Part shown: positions 9,677-17,976 of the stretch, in pieces
Position numbering within the stretch: the first letter of the stretch is position 1
How the letters are laid out: the number at the start of each line of letters is the position of its first letter
Source: FEN-1297 sp963834015
Lineage (GTDB): Bacteria > Bacteroidota > Ignavibacteria > Ignavibacteriales > Ignavibacteriaceae
Length of the DNA: 64,000 bases
NCBI GenBank assembly: GCA_963834015.1
Contig: CAWIAG010000001.1
Span: forward strand, 90,888 to 154,887
Direction: 5' to 3'
The notes under the pieces: model-generated
The model's input: the letters and a program-made list of their open reading frames with translations, nothing else
Told to the model about the DNA's origin: nothing
Database searches by the model: none
Position numbers and translations under genes: made by a program

Positions 9677-10924
9677 CTATTCTTCTTCTTCAAACTGGGA
9701 TTTAATGATCTCAATTATCTCGTTGATCTTTGCATCGTCCAGGCCTTCAATTTCTTTTAGCTTTTCGGGTCCGGCTGTTAATACTTCGATAGCGGTATCA
9801 TACCTGTGATTTATTAATAACTCGTAAATATCGGCACCAAGTTCTTCTTTAAGATCGATTAACTCTATATCTTCTTCATATTCTTCAAATGGTTTTTCTT
9901 CTCTCAGTATCTCTATTTCGTATCCAGTAAGTTTCATCGCAAGTCTTATATTAACACCGTTTCTTCCAACTATTAAAGATACCTGATCGCTGTCTGCTGT
10001 AACTATGGCTTTTTTAGCCGCACTATTTACTTCAATTTTTTTAAGTTTAGCGGGTGCTAAAGATTTCTGAATGAAAACAGCAGGATCTTCTGAATAACTT
10101 ACAACATCAATATTTTCATTATTTAATTCTCTGACTATTGCATGTATACGCACACCTTTCATGCCAACGCAGGCGCCTACAGCATCTATCCTGTTATCCT
10201 GGGATTCAACGGCAACCTTGGCCCGTTCACCGGGTTCACGGGCAATTGCTTTTATCTCAATTATACCGTCATAAATTTCAGGAATTTCAATCTCAAATAA
10301 TCTTCTTAAAAATGTATTGTCCGCTCTGGATACTATTATAAGCGGTCCGCTGTTGCTTTTTTTTACTTCCTTTACAATCGCCCGCACAGTTTCACCCTTT
10401 TTATATCTCTCATAAGGTATCTGTTCGGAGCGTGGGAGCATTAACTCATTTTTGTTGTGATTTACTAAAATATCGTTTTTTCTTATTTGATAAATATCTC
10501 CGACAACAATTTCTCCGAGCAATTCTTTATATTCATTAAATATTATCTCTTTTTCTATCTCACGAATTTTCTGGTTAAGACCTTGTTTTGCTAATGTAAT
10601 CAATCTTCTGCCGAATGTGGCTAATTCAAGTTTTTCAACAAAATCATCTCCAACTTCAAGCTCATCATCATTTCCACGGCGGTTAACTTCCTGAATGCTT
10701 ATCTGAGTATTAGGATTTTCAATTTCCTGGACAATTTCTCTCTCTAAAAAGATTTCTATGTCGCCTCTGTCCATATTGACAACAACATCGTATTTGGCAT
10801 CTTCACCGAATTTCTTTCTAACAAGTATTCCAAAAATTTCTTCTATGATACCTGCCAGAACATCTTTGTCGACACCCTTTTCCCTTACCATCTGGGCAAA
10901 AGATTCAACGATATCTACATTCAT
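9677..10924 (-). CDS. nusA: Transcription termination/antitermination factor NusA
   Basis: RNA polymerase-binding factor for pausing, termination and antitermination. The 415 residues contain the N-terminal polymerase-binding domain, an S1 domain (about 130-200, GEIVVGDIYQIRKNDILV), and two KH domains, with GACVGMKGVRIHAIVREL in the first and SLIVGRNGVNIRLAMKLTG in the second. The C-terminus has one helix-hairpin-helix-like acidic segment (KLKEIEGLDDAKINEI). A strong GGAGGAAG site precedes the ATG. It lies between rimP and infB, the near-universal order. Confidence 0.97.
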   Translation of the reverse strand: MNVDIVESFAQMVREKGVDKDVLAGIIEEIFGILVRKKFGEDAKYDVVVNMDRGDIEIFLEREIVQEIENPNTQISIQEVNRRGNDDELEVGDDFVEKLELATFGRRLITLAKQGLNQKIREIEKEIIFNEYKELLGEIVVGDIYQIRKNDILVNHNKNELMLPRSEQIPYERYKKGETVRAIVKEVKKSNSGPLIIVSRADNTFLRRLFEIEIPEIYDGIIEIKAIAREPGERAKVAVESQDNRIDAVGACVGMKGVRIHAIVRELNNENIDVVSYSEDPAVFIQKSLAPAKLKKIEVNSAAKKAIVTADSDQVSLIVGRNGVNIRLAMKLTGYEIEILREEKPFEEYEEDIELIDLKEELGADIYELLINHRYDTAIEVLTAGPEKLKEIEGLDDAKINEIIEIIKSQFEEEE

Positions 10925-10940
10925 GTTTTGCTTCCTCCAA

Positions 10941-11417
10941 TTAAGAAAAACTAACTATTACTTTAGCATTAATAATATTGTTGAAGTTAATTATTGTTTC
11001 ACCTCCCGCTTCGTAAGGCGGGATCGAATTATTGGAAAATATCAAATCTTCTCCGTTAATTCTAATTAATTTTCCTGATATTTTTTTTGTTTCATCGCCA
11101 AACATGTATGTAACATCAAATTTTCTGTTAATATGTTTGGGATACTGTTTTAAAAACTTTAATGATCTGTCCACGCCGGGTGATGAGACATCAAGCCTGT
11201 AATTTGAACCAATGTCCGGGATATTTCCCAGATGAAAGTCTATATCCAGGCTTACTTTTGCACAATCGTCAGCGGAAATATTTGCTTCACTATCTATATA
11301 TACTTCGATTATACGGTTGCCTTTTTTACCCCGAAACACTGTATCGATTAAAAAGAAGCCGCATTTTTCTGCCGCAATTTTTGCTATTTCTTTTATGTTT
11401 TCTTCAAATAAATTCAT
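10941..11417 (-). CDS. rimP: Ribosome maturation factor RimP
   Basis: Assembly factor of the 30S subunit, first gene of the nusA-infB operon. With the start at 11417 it has 158 residues; the conserved blocks are the N-terminal helix, RIIEVYIDSEANISADDCAKVS, and LDVSSPGVDRSLK. An earlier in-frame ATG at 11438 is rejected because it falls inside the loop of the hairpin at 11429-11446 and has no ribosome site. GAGGG lies 14 nt before the chosen ATG, long for a normal spacing, so the start is likely but not certain. Confidence 0.93.
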   Translation of the reverse strand: MNLFEENIKEIAKIAAEKCGFFLIDTVFRGKKGNRIIEVYIDSEANISADDCAKVSLDIDFHLGNIPDIGSNYRLDVSSPGVDRSLKFLKQYPKHINRKFDVTYMFGDETKKISGKLIRINGEDLIFSNNSIPPYEAGGETIINFNNIINAKVIVSFS

Positions 11418-11423
11418 ACAAAC

Positions 11424-11446
11424 AAAAATCGCCCTCATAGGGGCGA
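11424..11446 (-). terminator. Hairpin with T-tract in the rimP leader, possible attenuator
   Basis: On the minus strand TCGCCC / GGGCGA arms (11446-11441 and 11434-11429) enclose a 6-nt loop and are followed at once by TTTTT (11428-11424), the form of an intrinsic terminator. It stands immediately before rimP with no gene upstream on that strand, so it would act on the operon's own leader. Confidence 0.5.
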
Positions 11447-11456
11447 ATTAACTCGC

Positions 11457-11488
11457 CAAATCTAATATTATTTTGTTCAATATGCAAG
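11457..11488 (-). promoter_or_regulatory. Candidate Bacteroidota-type promoter for rimP operon
   Basis: Minus strand CTTG, 20 nt, then TAGATTTG. The second box fits the TAnnTTTG element known from Bacteroidota sigma factors and the spacing is in the expected range; the upstream box is only a partial match to TTTG. If used, transcription would start just before the hairpin-T-tract. Prediction only. Confidence 0.3.
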
Positions 11489-11661
11489 AATTAACAAAAT
11501 GCACTTATCAATTCAGGTTGATTCCCGGCACAGTGGCTCAAAATTATATTGTATAACTGAATGGAAGTTTTGTCTTTTTTTTCTAATCAATCTAATAATT
11601 ACTATAAAAATGCTAATTTTAATAACTTTTTATTTTTTTAATTAAATTTAAATGGATTAAT

Positions 11662-12426
11662 ATGAAATCAGTAAAATGCATTAATATTGCACTTATTCTC
11701 CTGTTCATATCTACAATTAATTATTCTCAGAAAAAAATAAACGGTAATCTTTTCCAGTCTTCGCCCGTTGTTGCACTTCTTAACGGGGTTATGAATGACA
11801 ATTTTACTGTTGGCCAAATTACTAAACACGGTGATTTCGGACTCGGTACTTTTAATGGAGTTGATGGTGAAATGATAGTACTTGACGGGATAGTATACAG
11901 AGTAGATTATAAAGGAATTGTAACTCTACCGTATAAATCATCCCATACGCCATTTTTTACAGTTGCTTATTTCCATCCGGATACTGTAATATATATTAAG
12001 GATTCATTAAGCTTGAAGAGCTTGCAGGAGTATATTGATAAAAGTTTAAAATCTGCCAATTTAATTTATGCTGTTAAGATTTCGGGAATGTTTAAGTATA
12101 TAGAGTCAAGAAGCGAAGAGAAACAATTGAGGCCATACTCAAATCTTGCGGATGTTTTAAAAGACCAATCGGTGTTTAAATTTAAAAATATAAACGGCAC
12201 TATGGTGGGTTTTAAAATTCCCTCCTACTTGCAGGGCGTTAACATACCGGGTTACCACTTTCATTTCCTGTCGGAAGATAAAAAATCGGGAGGGCATACT
12301 TTAGATTGTATATCAGGCGATTTAAAAATAGAAATTCAAACATTATTTAACCTGGAGATTAAATTCCCCGCAAATGATGAATTCTATAAAGCCGGATTAG
12401 AGAAAAAACCGGTTCCCGGGTTGTAG
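11662..12426 (+). CDS. budA: Exported alpha-acetolactate decarboxylase
   Basis: Converts 2-acetolactate to acetoin in butanediol/acetoin fermentation. The family blocks are LLNGVMNDNFTVGQITKHGD, GTFNGVDGEMIVLDG, and GYHFHFLSEDKKSGGHTLD, whose three histidines match the zinc site of the Brevibacillus enzyme. Residues 1-22 form a signal peptide (hydrophobic ALILLFISTI then NYSQ), so the enzyme should leave the cytoplasm, as reported for Brevibacillus acetolactate decarboxylase; most others are cytoplasmic. No acetolactate synthase or butanediol dehydrogenase lies nearby. Its stop is only 3 bp from the converging rluE-like gene. Confidence 0.9.
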   Translation: MKSVKCINIALILLFISTINYSQKKINGNLFQSSPVVALLNGVMNDNFTVGQITKHGDFGLGTFNGVDGEMIVLDGIVYRVDYKGIVTLPYKSSHTPFFTVAYFHPDTVIYIKDSLSLKSLQEYIDKSLKSANLIYAVKISGMFKYIESRSEEKQLRPYSNLADVLKDQSVFKFKNINGTMVGFKIPSYLQGVNIPGYHFHFLSEDKKSGGHTLDCISGDLKIEIQTLFNLEIKFPANDEFYKAGLEKKPVPGL

Positions 12427-12429
12427 ACT

Positions 12430-13035
12430 TTATTTTTTAAGTTTTAAAATTTCTTCTTGCAATAGTTCCCTGCTCGAACCCGGTAAAAGATCTCCGAGAG
12501 TAATATTTTTTATTCTAACTCTAACCAATCTGAGCGTGGGAAATCCTATCTTTGACGTCATCTTTCTAACTTGACGGTTTCTTCCTTCTGTAAGAGTAAG
12601 GCTTATCCATGTGGTCGGAATATTTATTCGTTTTCTAATAGGAGTAACCCGCGGCGGGAATAGTGGATCCTTGATTATTTTTACCTTTGCAGGTAATGTA
12701 ATTTTGTCCTGAATAATAACCCCTTCGGCTAATTTTTGCAAATCATTATTCGACGGTATTCCTTCCACTAGTGCATAATATTCCCTTTCATGTCTGTTTC
12801 GGGGATTAAGCAGGAAATCTGTCAGAGTTTTATCGTTAGTTAATAGCAGCAATCCCTCACTGTCATAATCAAGGCGGCCGACAGGGTAAACTTGAGTTGG
12901 CATTTGTGGAATAGACGAGAGTGTTTGCCTTCCTTCTTTATCTTTAAACTGTGAAAGCATAGCATAAGGTTTATATATAATTATATATTTAAGCTTATTA
13001 TATAATAAATGAATTGGTAATGCTGTCTGGGTCAT
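12430..13035 (-). CDS. 23S rRNA pseudouridine synthase, RluE/RsuA family
   Basis: 201 residues. YPVGRLDYDSEGLLLLTND contains the catalytic aspartate of the RsuA/RluB/RluE family, and the RKMTSKIGFPTLRLVRVRI block follows. There is no N-terminal S4 domain, as in RluE, which modifies U2457 of 23S rRNA in E. coli; substrate here is inferred. The ATG at 13035 overlaps the 3' end of the glycosyltransferase gene by 38 bp, and no later start precedes the conserved LKYIIIYKPYAMLSQF strand. Confidence 0.88.
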   Translation of the reverse strand: MTQTALPIHLLYNKLKYIIIYKPYAMLSQFKDKEGRQTLSSIPQMPTQVYPVGRLDYDSEGLLLLTNDKTLTDFLLNPRNRHEREYYALVEGIPSNNDLQKLAEGVIIQDKITLPAKVKIIKDPLFPPRVTPIRKRINIPTTWISLTLTEGRNRQVRKMTSKIGFPTLRLVRVRIKNITLGDLLPGSSRELLQEEILKLKK

Positions 13036-13639
13036 CCCGGTAATACCTATAAGTTTTAAAATTTACTTTTTTTACGTTAAACTTATCTCGTGCTCTTTCA
13101 AGAAATTCCGAATCTTCACTATAATTCAAATTCTTAAAACCATGCAATTTTATAAAAACCGTCCGTTTCCCGAAGAAAGTAGCTCCAATCACACATTTTG
13201 AAAGATGTATTAACTCTTTTGGATTGTCTTTGTCCCTCACAAATTCATTCCCTATTATTTTTACTCCGCCGTGAATTAGATCAATTTCAGGGTGCTTATA
13301 TACATAATCAACACGTTTTAAAAGATGATTTTTTTCATATTCATCATCACTATCTAGAAATGTAATGTAGTTGCCTGAAGATTCCTTTATTCCCCTGTTT
13401 CTTGTCAGGGGCAGTTTCATGTTTTGCTGTCGGAATATCTTTACATTTTTATTAGTCTTTTGGTAGATTTCCATTATTTCAAAAGAATTATCATTGCTTC
13501 CATCATCAATTCCAATTAATTCCCAGTTCTGGTATGATTGATCCAATAGAGAATCAATACTCCTCTTAAGATAGTTAGCCCTGTTAAAAACAGGTAAAAT
13601 AACTGATATTTTAAACTGTTCTTTAGAATAAATCTGCAA
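12998..13639 (-). CDS. Glycosyltransferase family 2, GT-A fold
   Basis: 213 residues beginning with ISVILPVFNRANYLKRSIDSLLDQSY, the nucleotide-sugar binding start of GT2 enzymes. IDDGSNDNS gives the first acidic motif and TFLDSDDEYE the metal-binding DxD-like motif. Both are complete, but the C-terminal acceptor part is short, so this is a compact single-domain transferase. No transmembrane segment is seen. Acceptor and sugar cannot be predicted. It shares a 38-bp overlap with the pseudouridine synthase gene that follows it. Confidence 0.85.
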   Translation of the reverse strand: MQIYSKEQFKISVILPVFNRANYLKRSIDSLLDQSYQNWELIGIDDGSNDNSFEIMEIYQKTNKNVKIFRQQNMKLPLTRNRGIKESSGNYITFLDSDDEYEKNHLLKRVDYVYKHPEIDLIHGGVKIIGNEFVRDKDNPKELIHLSKCVIGATFFGKRTVFIKLHGFKNLNYSEDSEFLERARDKFNVKKVNFKTYRYYRDDPDSITNSFII

Positions 13640-13900
13640 TTAAATTTTCCTTTTAACTTTTTAATAATATATTGATCATTATAAAGAATCAATAGTTATA
13701 TTTATCAAAATAGTATATAATTAGTAATATTTTTTGTATTAAAAAGATCAAATTAAATAAATGAAAATTGTTCTTTTATCCTAAGTTTGGTTATTTTAAT
13801 ACTGTAAAAATGATGATAAAATATCCGGGAACTTAAGTCGACATAAATTATGTGAAAATAATTAATTAATTATAATGTCCATTAACCGGCGGGGTCTAAA

Positions 13901-14203
13901 ATGTCATATAGAGATCAGCAAAAATATTTGGACGAATTAAGAAAGTTCGAAAAGAAGTTGGATCGTAATGAGTTGGAAGACTACAAAATGTTTCTGAAAA
14001 TGCATAAGGATGAAGAAGAATTTGATTCTGTTTCTCTTCAACGACTGCAGGAATTATATGAAAAATATTATGAACCCGTAGATAAACACAAATATGATTC
14101 ATTTTTTAAAGGAAAGATATTTAATAATTTTATACTGGTAAAAGTCTTTAGTATGTTGAATAACGCCATTATTATTTGTCGCTGTTTTACTTGTAAGGAT
14201 TAA
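13901..14203 (+). CDS. Small hypothetical charged protein
   Basis: Not recognised. 100 residues. The first 70 are strongly charged and predicted helical (DQQKYLDELRKFEKKLD, YKMFLKMHKDEEEF), perhaps a short coiled coil; the last 30 are hydrophobic and Cys-containing (IIICRCFTC) and look less protein-like. The frame opens after GGCGGGG about 6 nt before the ATG, a good ribosome site, which is the main support. It precedes a GT9 glycosyltransferase on the same strand by 69 bp. It could be a real lineage-specific gene whose 3' end has drifted. Confidence 0.5.
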   Translation: MSYRDQQKYLDELRKFEKKLDRNELEDYKMFLKMHKDEEEFDSVSLQRLQELYEKYYEPVDKHKYDSFFKGKIFNNFILVKVFSMLNNAIIICRCFTCKD

Positions 14204-14272
14204 TTTTTATTGCTTGATAAACTGAGAGGGGTTGGAATCTCTAATTTTCTACAAAATGATTTAATCAATTAA

Positions 14273-15334
14273 ATGAATATATTAATTTTAGCCCTTTCTG
14301 GAATAGGCGACGCTTTAATGTTTACACCTGCATTAAGGCTCTTACGCGATTCATTACCGGATGCTCAGATTGATGCCCTGGTGATGTTTAAGGGGGTAAA
14401 TGATATGTTTTTAAGAAATAAAGATATTAATAATGTTTATTATTTCGATTTTTTAAGCGAGGGGGTTTATCAATCGTTTAAATATGTCCTTAAACTTCGA
14501 AATAGATACGATGCATCAATAAATGTTTATCCTTCCAACCGGAAAGAATATAACTTAATCAATTTTTTAATAGGTGCTGACAAAAGAGCAGGTGTGGATT
14601 ACTTACGATTGAATAACCGTGAACTTTCATTCCTTAGTAACATTAGTATTACCGAAGATGACTCCATCCATAATGTTCAGACCAATATTAAACTTGTTGA
14701 AAAATTATTAAATGAGAAATTTACGGATGAACCTGACCTTAATTTCCCGATTACCGGTGAAGATGAAAATTTTGCCGACGATTATTTAAAAAAATTGAAT
14801 ATTAAAGACAGCGATATTGTTATTGGTTTCCATCCCGGTTCGGCTATACTAAAAAACCATATTAACAGAAGATGGGGACCTGAAAAATTTTCGGCCCTTG
14901 GAAAGAAACTTATTGAAAATAACGGCGCAAAAATTTTAATTTTCGGCGGCCCCGAAGAGGAAGAGTTAAAACTGAATATTGCAAATTTAATTAATTCCAG
15001 AAATGCAGTTTCGGCAGGAGTTATGAATCTTCCACAGAGTGCTGCTGTTATAAAAAAATGCGGAGTTTTTGTTACAAATGATTCAAGTCTTATGCATGTT
15101 GCTTCAGCTATGAAAAGCACAGTTGTTGCGATTATTGGTCCTACAAATTCAGCATACATTCATCCGTGGCATACAAAATATAAAATAGTTTCCCTTAGTC
15201 TTGAGTGTTCTCCATGCTTCTTTTATTCACCGCGACCTCTGATTTGCTTAAGAAATGATGTAAAATTTAAATGCATTAAAGAACTCTCTGTGGATATTGT
15301 ATACAATGCAGTAGATTTATTTATAAAAAAATAA
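14273..15334 (+). CDS. Glycosyltransferase family 9 (heptosyltransferase-like)
   Basis: 353 residues of the ADP-heptose:LPS heptosyltransferase superfamily. The N-terminal Rossmann start is ILILALSGIGDALMFTPALRLL; the C-terminal half has GFHPGSAILKNHINRRWGPEKF, ILIFGGPEEEE and VTNDSSLMHVASAMK, the sugar-nucleotide binding signature. A Cys-rich tail (LECSPCFFYSPRPLICLR) resembles the CxPC segment of many GT9 proteins. Likely role is outer-membrane polysaccharide or LPS core synthesis at the inner face of the membrane. It converges on the LOG-family gene, 4 bp between stops. Confidence 0.9.
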   Translation: MNILILALSGIGDALMFTPALRLLRDSLPDAQIDALVMFKGVNDMFLRNKDINNVYYFDFLSEGVYQSFKYVLKLRNRYDASINVYPSNRKEYNLINFLIGADKRAGVDYLRLNNRELSFLSNISITEDDSIHNVQTNIKLVEKLLNEKFTDEPDLNFPITGEDENFADDYLKKLNIKDSDIVIGFHPGSAILKNHINRRWGPEKFSALGKKLIENNGAKILIFGGPEEEELKLNIANLINSRNAVSAGVMNLPQSAAVIKKCGVFVTNDSSLMHVASAMKSTVVAIIGPTNSAYIHPWHTKYKIVSLSLECSPCFFYSPRPLICLRNDVKFKCIKELSVDIVYNAVDLFIKK

Positions 15335-15338
15335 TAAT

Positions 15339-15869
15339 TCACTTTTTTATCATTTTGTCCATGTATTCTACAATTTGTTCAACAGTGTTAAAGGGTTTTA
15401 TTAGTCCGGTCTCTCTGCCTTCAACCTGAATTTGTTTGTCTATAGCTTCAACAACAGTCTTCCATATTTCAGAATGACATGCTGCAGGTTTTGTGCTTAA
15501 CAAATGCTTGTTCATTAATTCCCAAACAACAGATAACTCAAGCAGTGTGCCCGTACCTCCTTGAAGAATTACATAACCATCACCGGCTTCAACCAGTTTT
15601 GTTATTCTTTCAAATAGTGTTTTACATTGAATCTCCTGCGTTAAATATCTGGTTGGATTGGCCCCCCATAAGTTTACTGTAATACCTAAAGCTTCTGCAC
15701 CATTTTCTACAGCTCCTTTAGATGCAGCATCCATTATACCCTGGTAGCCGCCAGTGCAAATATTATATCCTTTCGCCGCTAATTGTAAACCAAGTTTATA
15801 TGCAGTCTCATACTCAGGTTCATTCGGCTTGGGAATTGAACTCCCGAAGATGGTAATAGTTTTTTTCAT
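15339..15869 (-). CDS. LOG family protein (TIGR00725/TIGR00730-like)
   Basis: 176 residues with a Rossmann-type fold: ITIFGSSIPKPNEPEYETAY, then GGYQGIMDAASKGAVENGA and LQGGTGTLLELSVVWELMNK. LOG enzymes have PGGxGTxxE at this place and release cytokinin-type bases or nucleobases from nucleoside monophosphates. Here the first residue is Gln rather than Pro, so activity is less certain. I use the ATG at 15869; a GTG two codons upstream is equally possible because neither has a clear ribosome site. Confidence 0.82.
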   Translation of the reverse strand: MKKTITIFGSSIPKPNEPEYETAYKLGLQLAAKGYNICTGGYQGIMDAASKGAVENGAEALGITVNLWGANPTRYLTQEIQCKTLFERITKLVEAGDGYVILQGGTGTLLELSVVWELMNKHLLSTKPAACHSEIWKTVVEAIDKQIQVEGRETGLIKPFNTVEQIVEYMDKMIKK

Positions 15870-16012
15870 AATCACTATTTGTTATGATAAAATTACGCGG
15901 TATGCAGGCAATAAAAATATTTTTAAATTAAACAGAAAAATATCGGCTGTTATTTTTAATTAAATGCTGAACTTTTTATAATTTTAATTAGTGAACAGCC
16001 TTAGAAAATTTA

Positions 16013-16981
16013 TTATTCATAAAAATTTTTATCCCATTTATGTACTTTTAATTCATCTAAAAGTTTTTGCGAGAGTTTTCCTTTTTTCACGCTGTCTATA
16101 TTTGCCATTAAGTTTTTCTCTTTCCTCACTCCCGGTATAACTGAAGTAACAGCATCATGACTTATAATAAATCTGAGAGCAGCCTCTGCTATGCTTGATG
16201 TTTCGGTTTTAACGTCTTTCCAAATTTTATCTACCCTGAGCTTAACGTCAACTTTTCTTTTATCTTTAAAATATTCATTCCGGAAATCTCCGATAGGAAA
16301 ATGTGTTGATGGTTCTATATTTCCGGTTAATGCCCCTTCATCAAAGGGTACTCTTGCTATTATGCTGATTTCATTTTCCTTGCAAAACGGGAACAAACGT
16401 TCAACAGGCCGTTGTTCAAAAATATTAAAAATTACCTGGAAACTGTCAATTAAACCGGTTTTTCCTGTCTCAATTCCGTTTGTTGGCTGATGATCGTTCA
16501 TTGAAATTCCCCAGAAGAGAACTTTGCCCTCATTTTTTAATTTTTCTATTGCTTCCTTCCATTCATCGTTATTCGCCCAATTATCGTTCCATACGTGGAA
16601 TTGCATTAAATCAATATAATCCCGTTTTAAGTTACGGAGGCTCTCTTCGGTTTTTTGTATGATATGGCTTTTGGGAAAAGATTCTTTAAGAGTTGAACTT
16701 TTGGATGCCGGCCATTCATAATTCAATGAAGGAATTTTTGAAGCAACAAAAAGTTTTTTACCGGATTCTCTTTCAACCTCTCCAACTAGGTATTCACTAT
16801 GTCCGTTACCGTATACAAGTGCAGTATCAAAAAAATTTATCCCTTGCTCAATTGCCTTGTGTAGAACTTTTTTAGACTCTTTATCATCTGCGCCAATCCA
16901 TTGTGATTTGCTTATTCCCCAGCAGCCTAAACCTAATAATGAAACGGATTCATTAGATGTACCAAACTTTTTCATATTCAT
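16013..16981 (-). CDS. Aldo/keto reductase
   Basis: NADPH-dependent carbonyl reductase with a TIM-barrel fold, 322 residues. It starts with VSLLGLGCWGISKSQW; FFDTALVYGNGHSEYLVGE holds the catalytic Asp and Tyr, FVASKIP the active-site Lys, and LMQFHVWND the His region. The C-terminus ISHDAVTSVIPGVRKEKNL is the phosphate-binding end of the family. Substrate unknown. GGGAG lies 12 nt before the ATG. The gene stands alone between gaps. Confidence 0.9.
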   Translation of the reverse strand: MNMKKFGTSNESVSLLGLGCWGISKSQWIGADDKESKKVLHKAIEQGINFFDTALVYGNGHSEYLVGEVERESGKKLFVASKIPSLNYEWPASKSSTLKESFPKSHIIQKTEESLRNLKRDYIDLMQFHVWNDNWANNDEWKEAIEKLKNEGKVLFWGISMNDHQPTNGIETGKTGLIDSFQVIFNIFEQRPVERLFPFCKENEISIIARVPFDEGALTGNIEPSTHFPIGDFRNEYFKDKRKVDVKLRVDKIWKDVKTETSSIAEAALRFIISHDAVTSVIPGVRKEKNLMANIDSVKKGKLSQKLLDELKVHKWDKNFYE

Positions 16982-17333
16982 AAATAAAAGTATCTCCCGT
17001 TAATGATAAAAAATATAATTGCTACATACTTATTATCGGCAAAAAGTTAAAATTATTTAAAAGTTATTTACAAACTGATTAATAAATAATCAATACCATT
17101 ATCCTTAATAAATATTAATTAATCAAAGGTATTTCGGAAGATTTTTTACAAGATATAACATGGTTACAATATAATTCGGTTAATCGAATTACTTCAATTT
17201 ATTATTCCATACAGGAGTAATTAATTCCTATTTAGCAATAAATTTTTCAAGTTTAAAGCTTTTTATGCAAATAAGTAAAAGAATAGATAAATTACCATGC
17301 TTAAATATGAACAAATTAAATTCTTCGTCCCCC
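16982..17333. other. AT-rich divergent intergenic region
   Basis: About 350 bp between the aldo/keto reductase and the ECF sigma gene, which are transcribed away from each other. Apart from the ECF-type promoter at its right end I see no gene, RNA or clear repeat. Confidence 0.5.
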
Positions 17334-17360
17334 AACCTTATTTATAAAAAAGAAGTCTAA
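17334..17360 (+). promoter_or_regulatory. Candidate ECF-sigma autoregulated promoter
   Basis: AACCTT (17334-17339), 15 nt, GTCTAA (17355-17360), 22 bp before the sigma gene ATG. This matches the AAC / GTC pattern of group-IV sigma promoters and would give a very short leader. It suggests the sigma factor drives its own operon. Confidence 0.55.
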
Positions 17361-17382
17361 TTAGATAGACATTAAGGTATGA

Positions 17383-17967
17383 ATGACACAAGAAGAGAAC
17401 AATTTAGTAATTGCGGCTCAAAATGGAGACCGGTCGGCATTCGAGGAGCTTGTTTACAGGTACGATAAAAACGTTTTGGGAATTGCTTATTCATTTATGA
17501 ATAATAATGAAGATGCAAAAGATATTTACCAGGAAGTTTTTTTAAGAGTATTTAAAGCAATAAAAAAATTCGAATTTAGAAGCGAATTTTCTACCTGGCT
17601 TTACAGGATAACGACCAACGTTTGCCTTACCTACCGGTCTCAGAAGAAGAAAAATGCGTACATTTCTTTGGATGAGGATTCGGAAGAGGAGGACAATAAA
17701 CCGCGGTCGTTAGCTAATACTTTAACTGATGACAAAACACCCGATAATGATGCGTTGGATTCAGAAATTTTGACTCAGATAGAGAATGGCCTTGGAAAAC
17801 TTTCTCCTCAGCAGCGCCTTGTGTTTACTATGAAGCATTATAAAGGTTATAAGATAAAAGAAATTTCAACAATGATGAACTGCAGTGAAGGAACAATAAA
17901 AAATTATCTTTTTATGGCCAATCATAGAATGCGTAATCATTTAAAAGATTTTATTGATAAAGGTTAG
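17383..17967 (+). CDS. RNA polymerase ECF sigma factor
   Basis: 194 residues with sigma region 2 (AFEELVYRYDKNVLGIAYSF, then DAKDIYQEVFLRVFKAI and FSTWLYRITTNVCLTYRS) and region 4 (LSPQQRLVFTMKHYKGYKIKEI, then CSEGTIKNYLFMANHRMR). Region 3 is absent, as in all ECF factors. The linker is acidic (DEDSEEEDN). It is followed after 9 bp by an anti-sigma factor and then two surface proteins, a usual envelope-stress arrangement. AAGG precedes the ATG by 5 nt. Confidence 0.96.
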   Translation: MTQEENNLVIAAQNGDRSAFEELVYRYDKNVLGIAYSFMNNNEDAKDIYQEVFLRVFKAIKKFEFRSEFSTWLYRITTNVCLTYRSQKKKNAYISLDEDSEEEDNKPRSLANTLTDDKTPDNDALDSEILTQIENGLGKLSPQQRLVFTMKHYKGYKIKEISTMMNCSEGTIKNYLFMANHRMRNHLKDFIDKG

Positions 17968-17976
17968 GAGTACATA

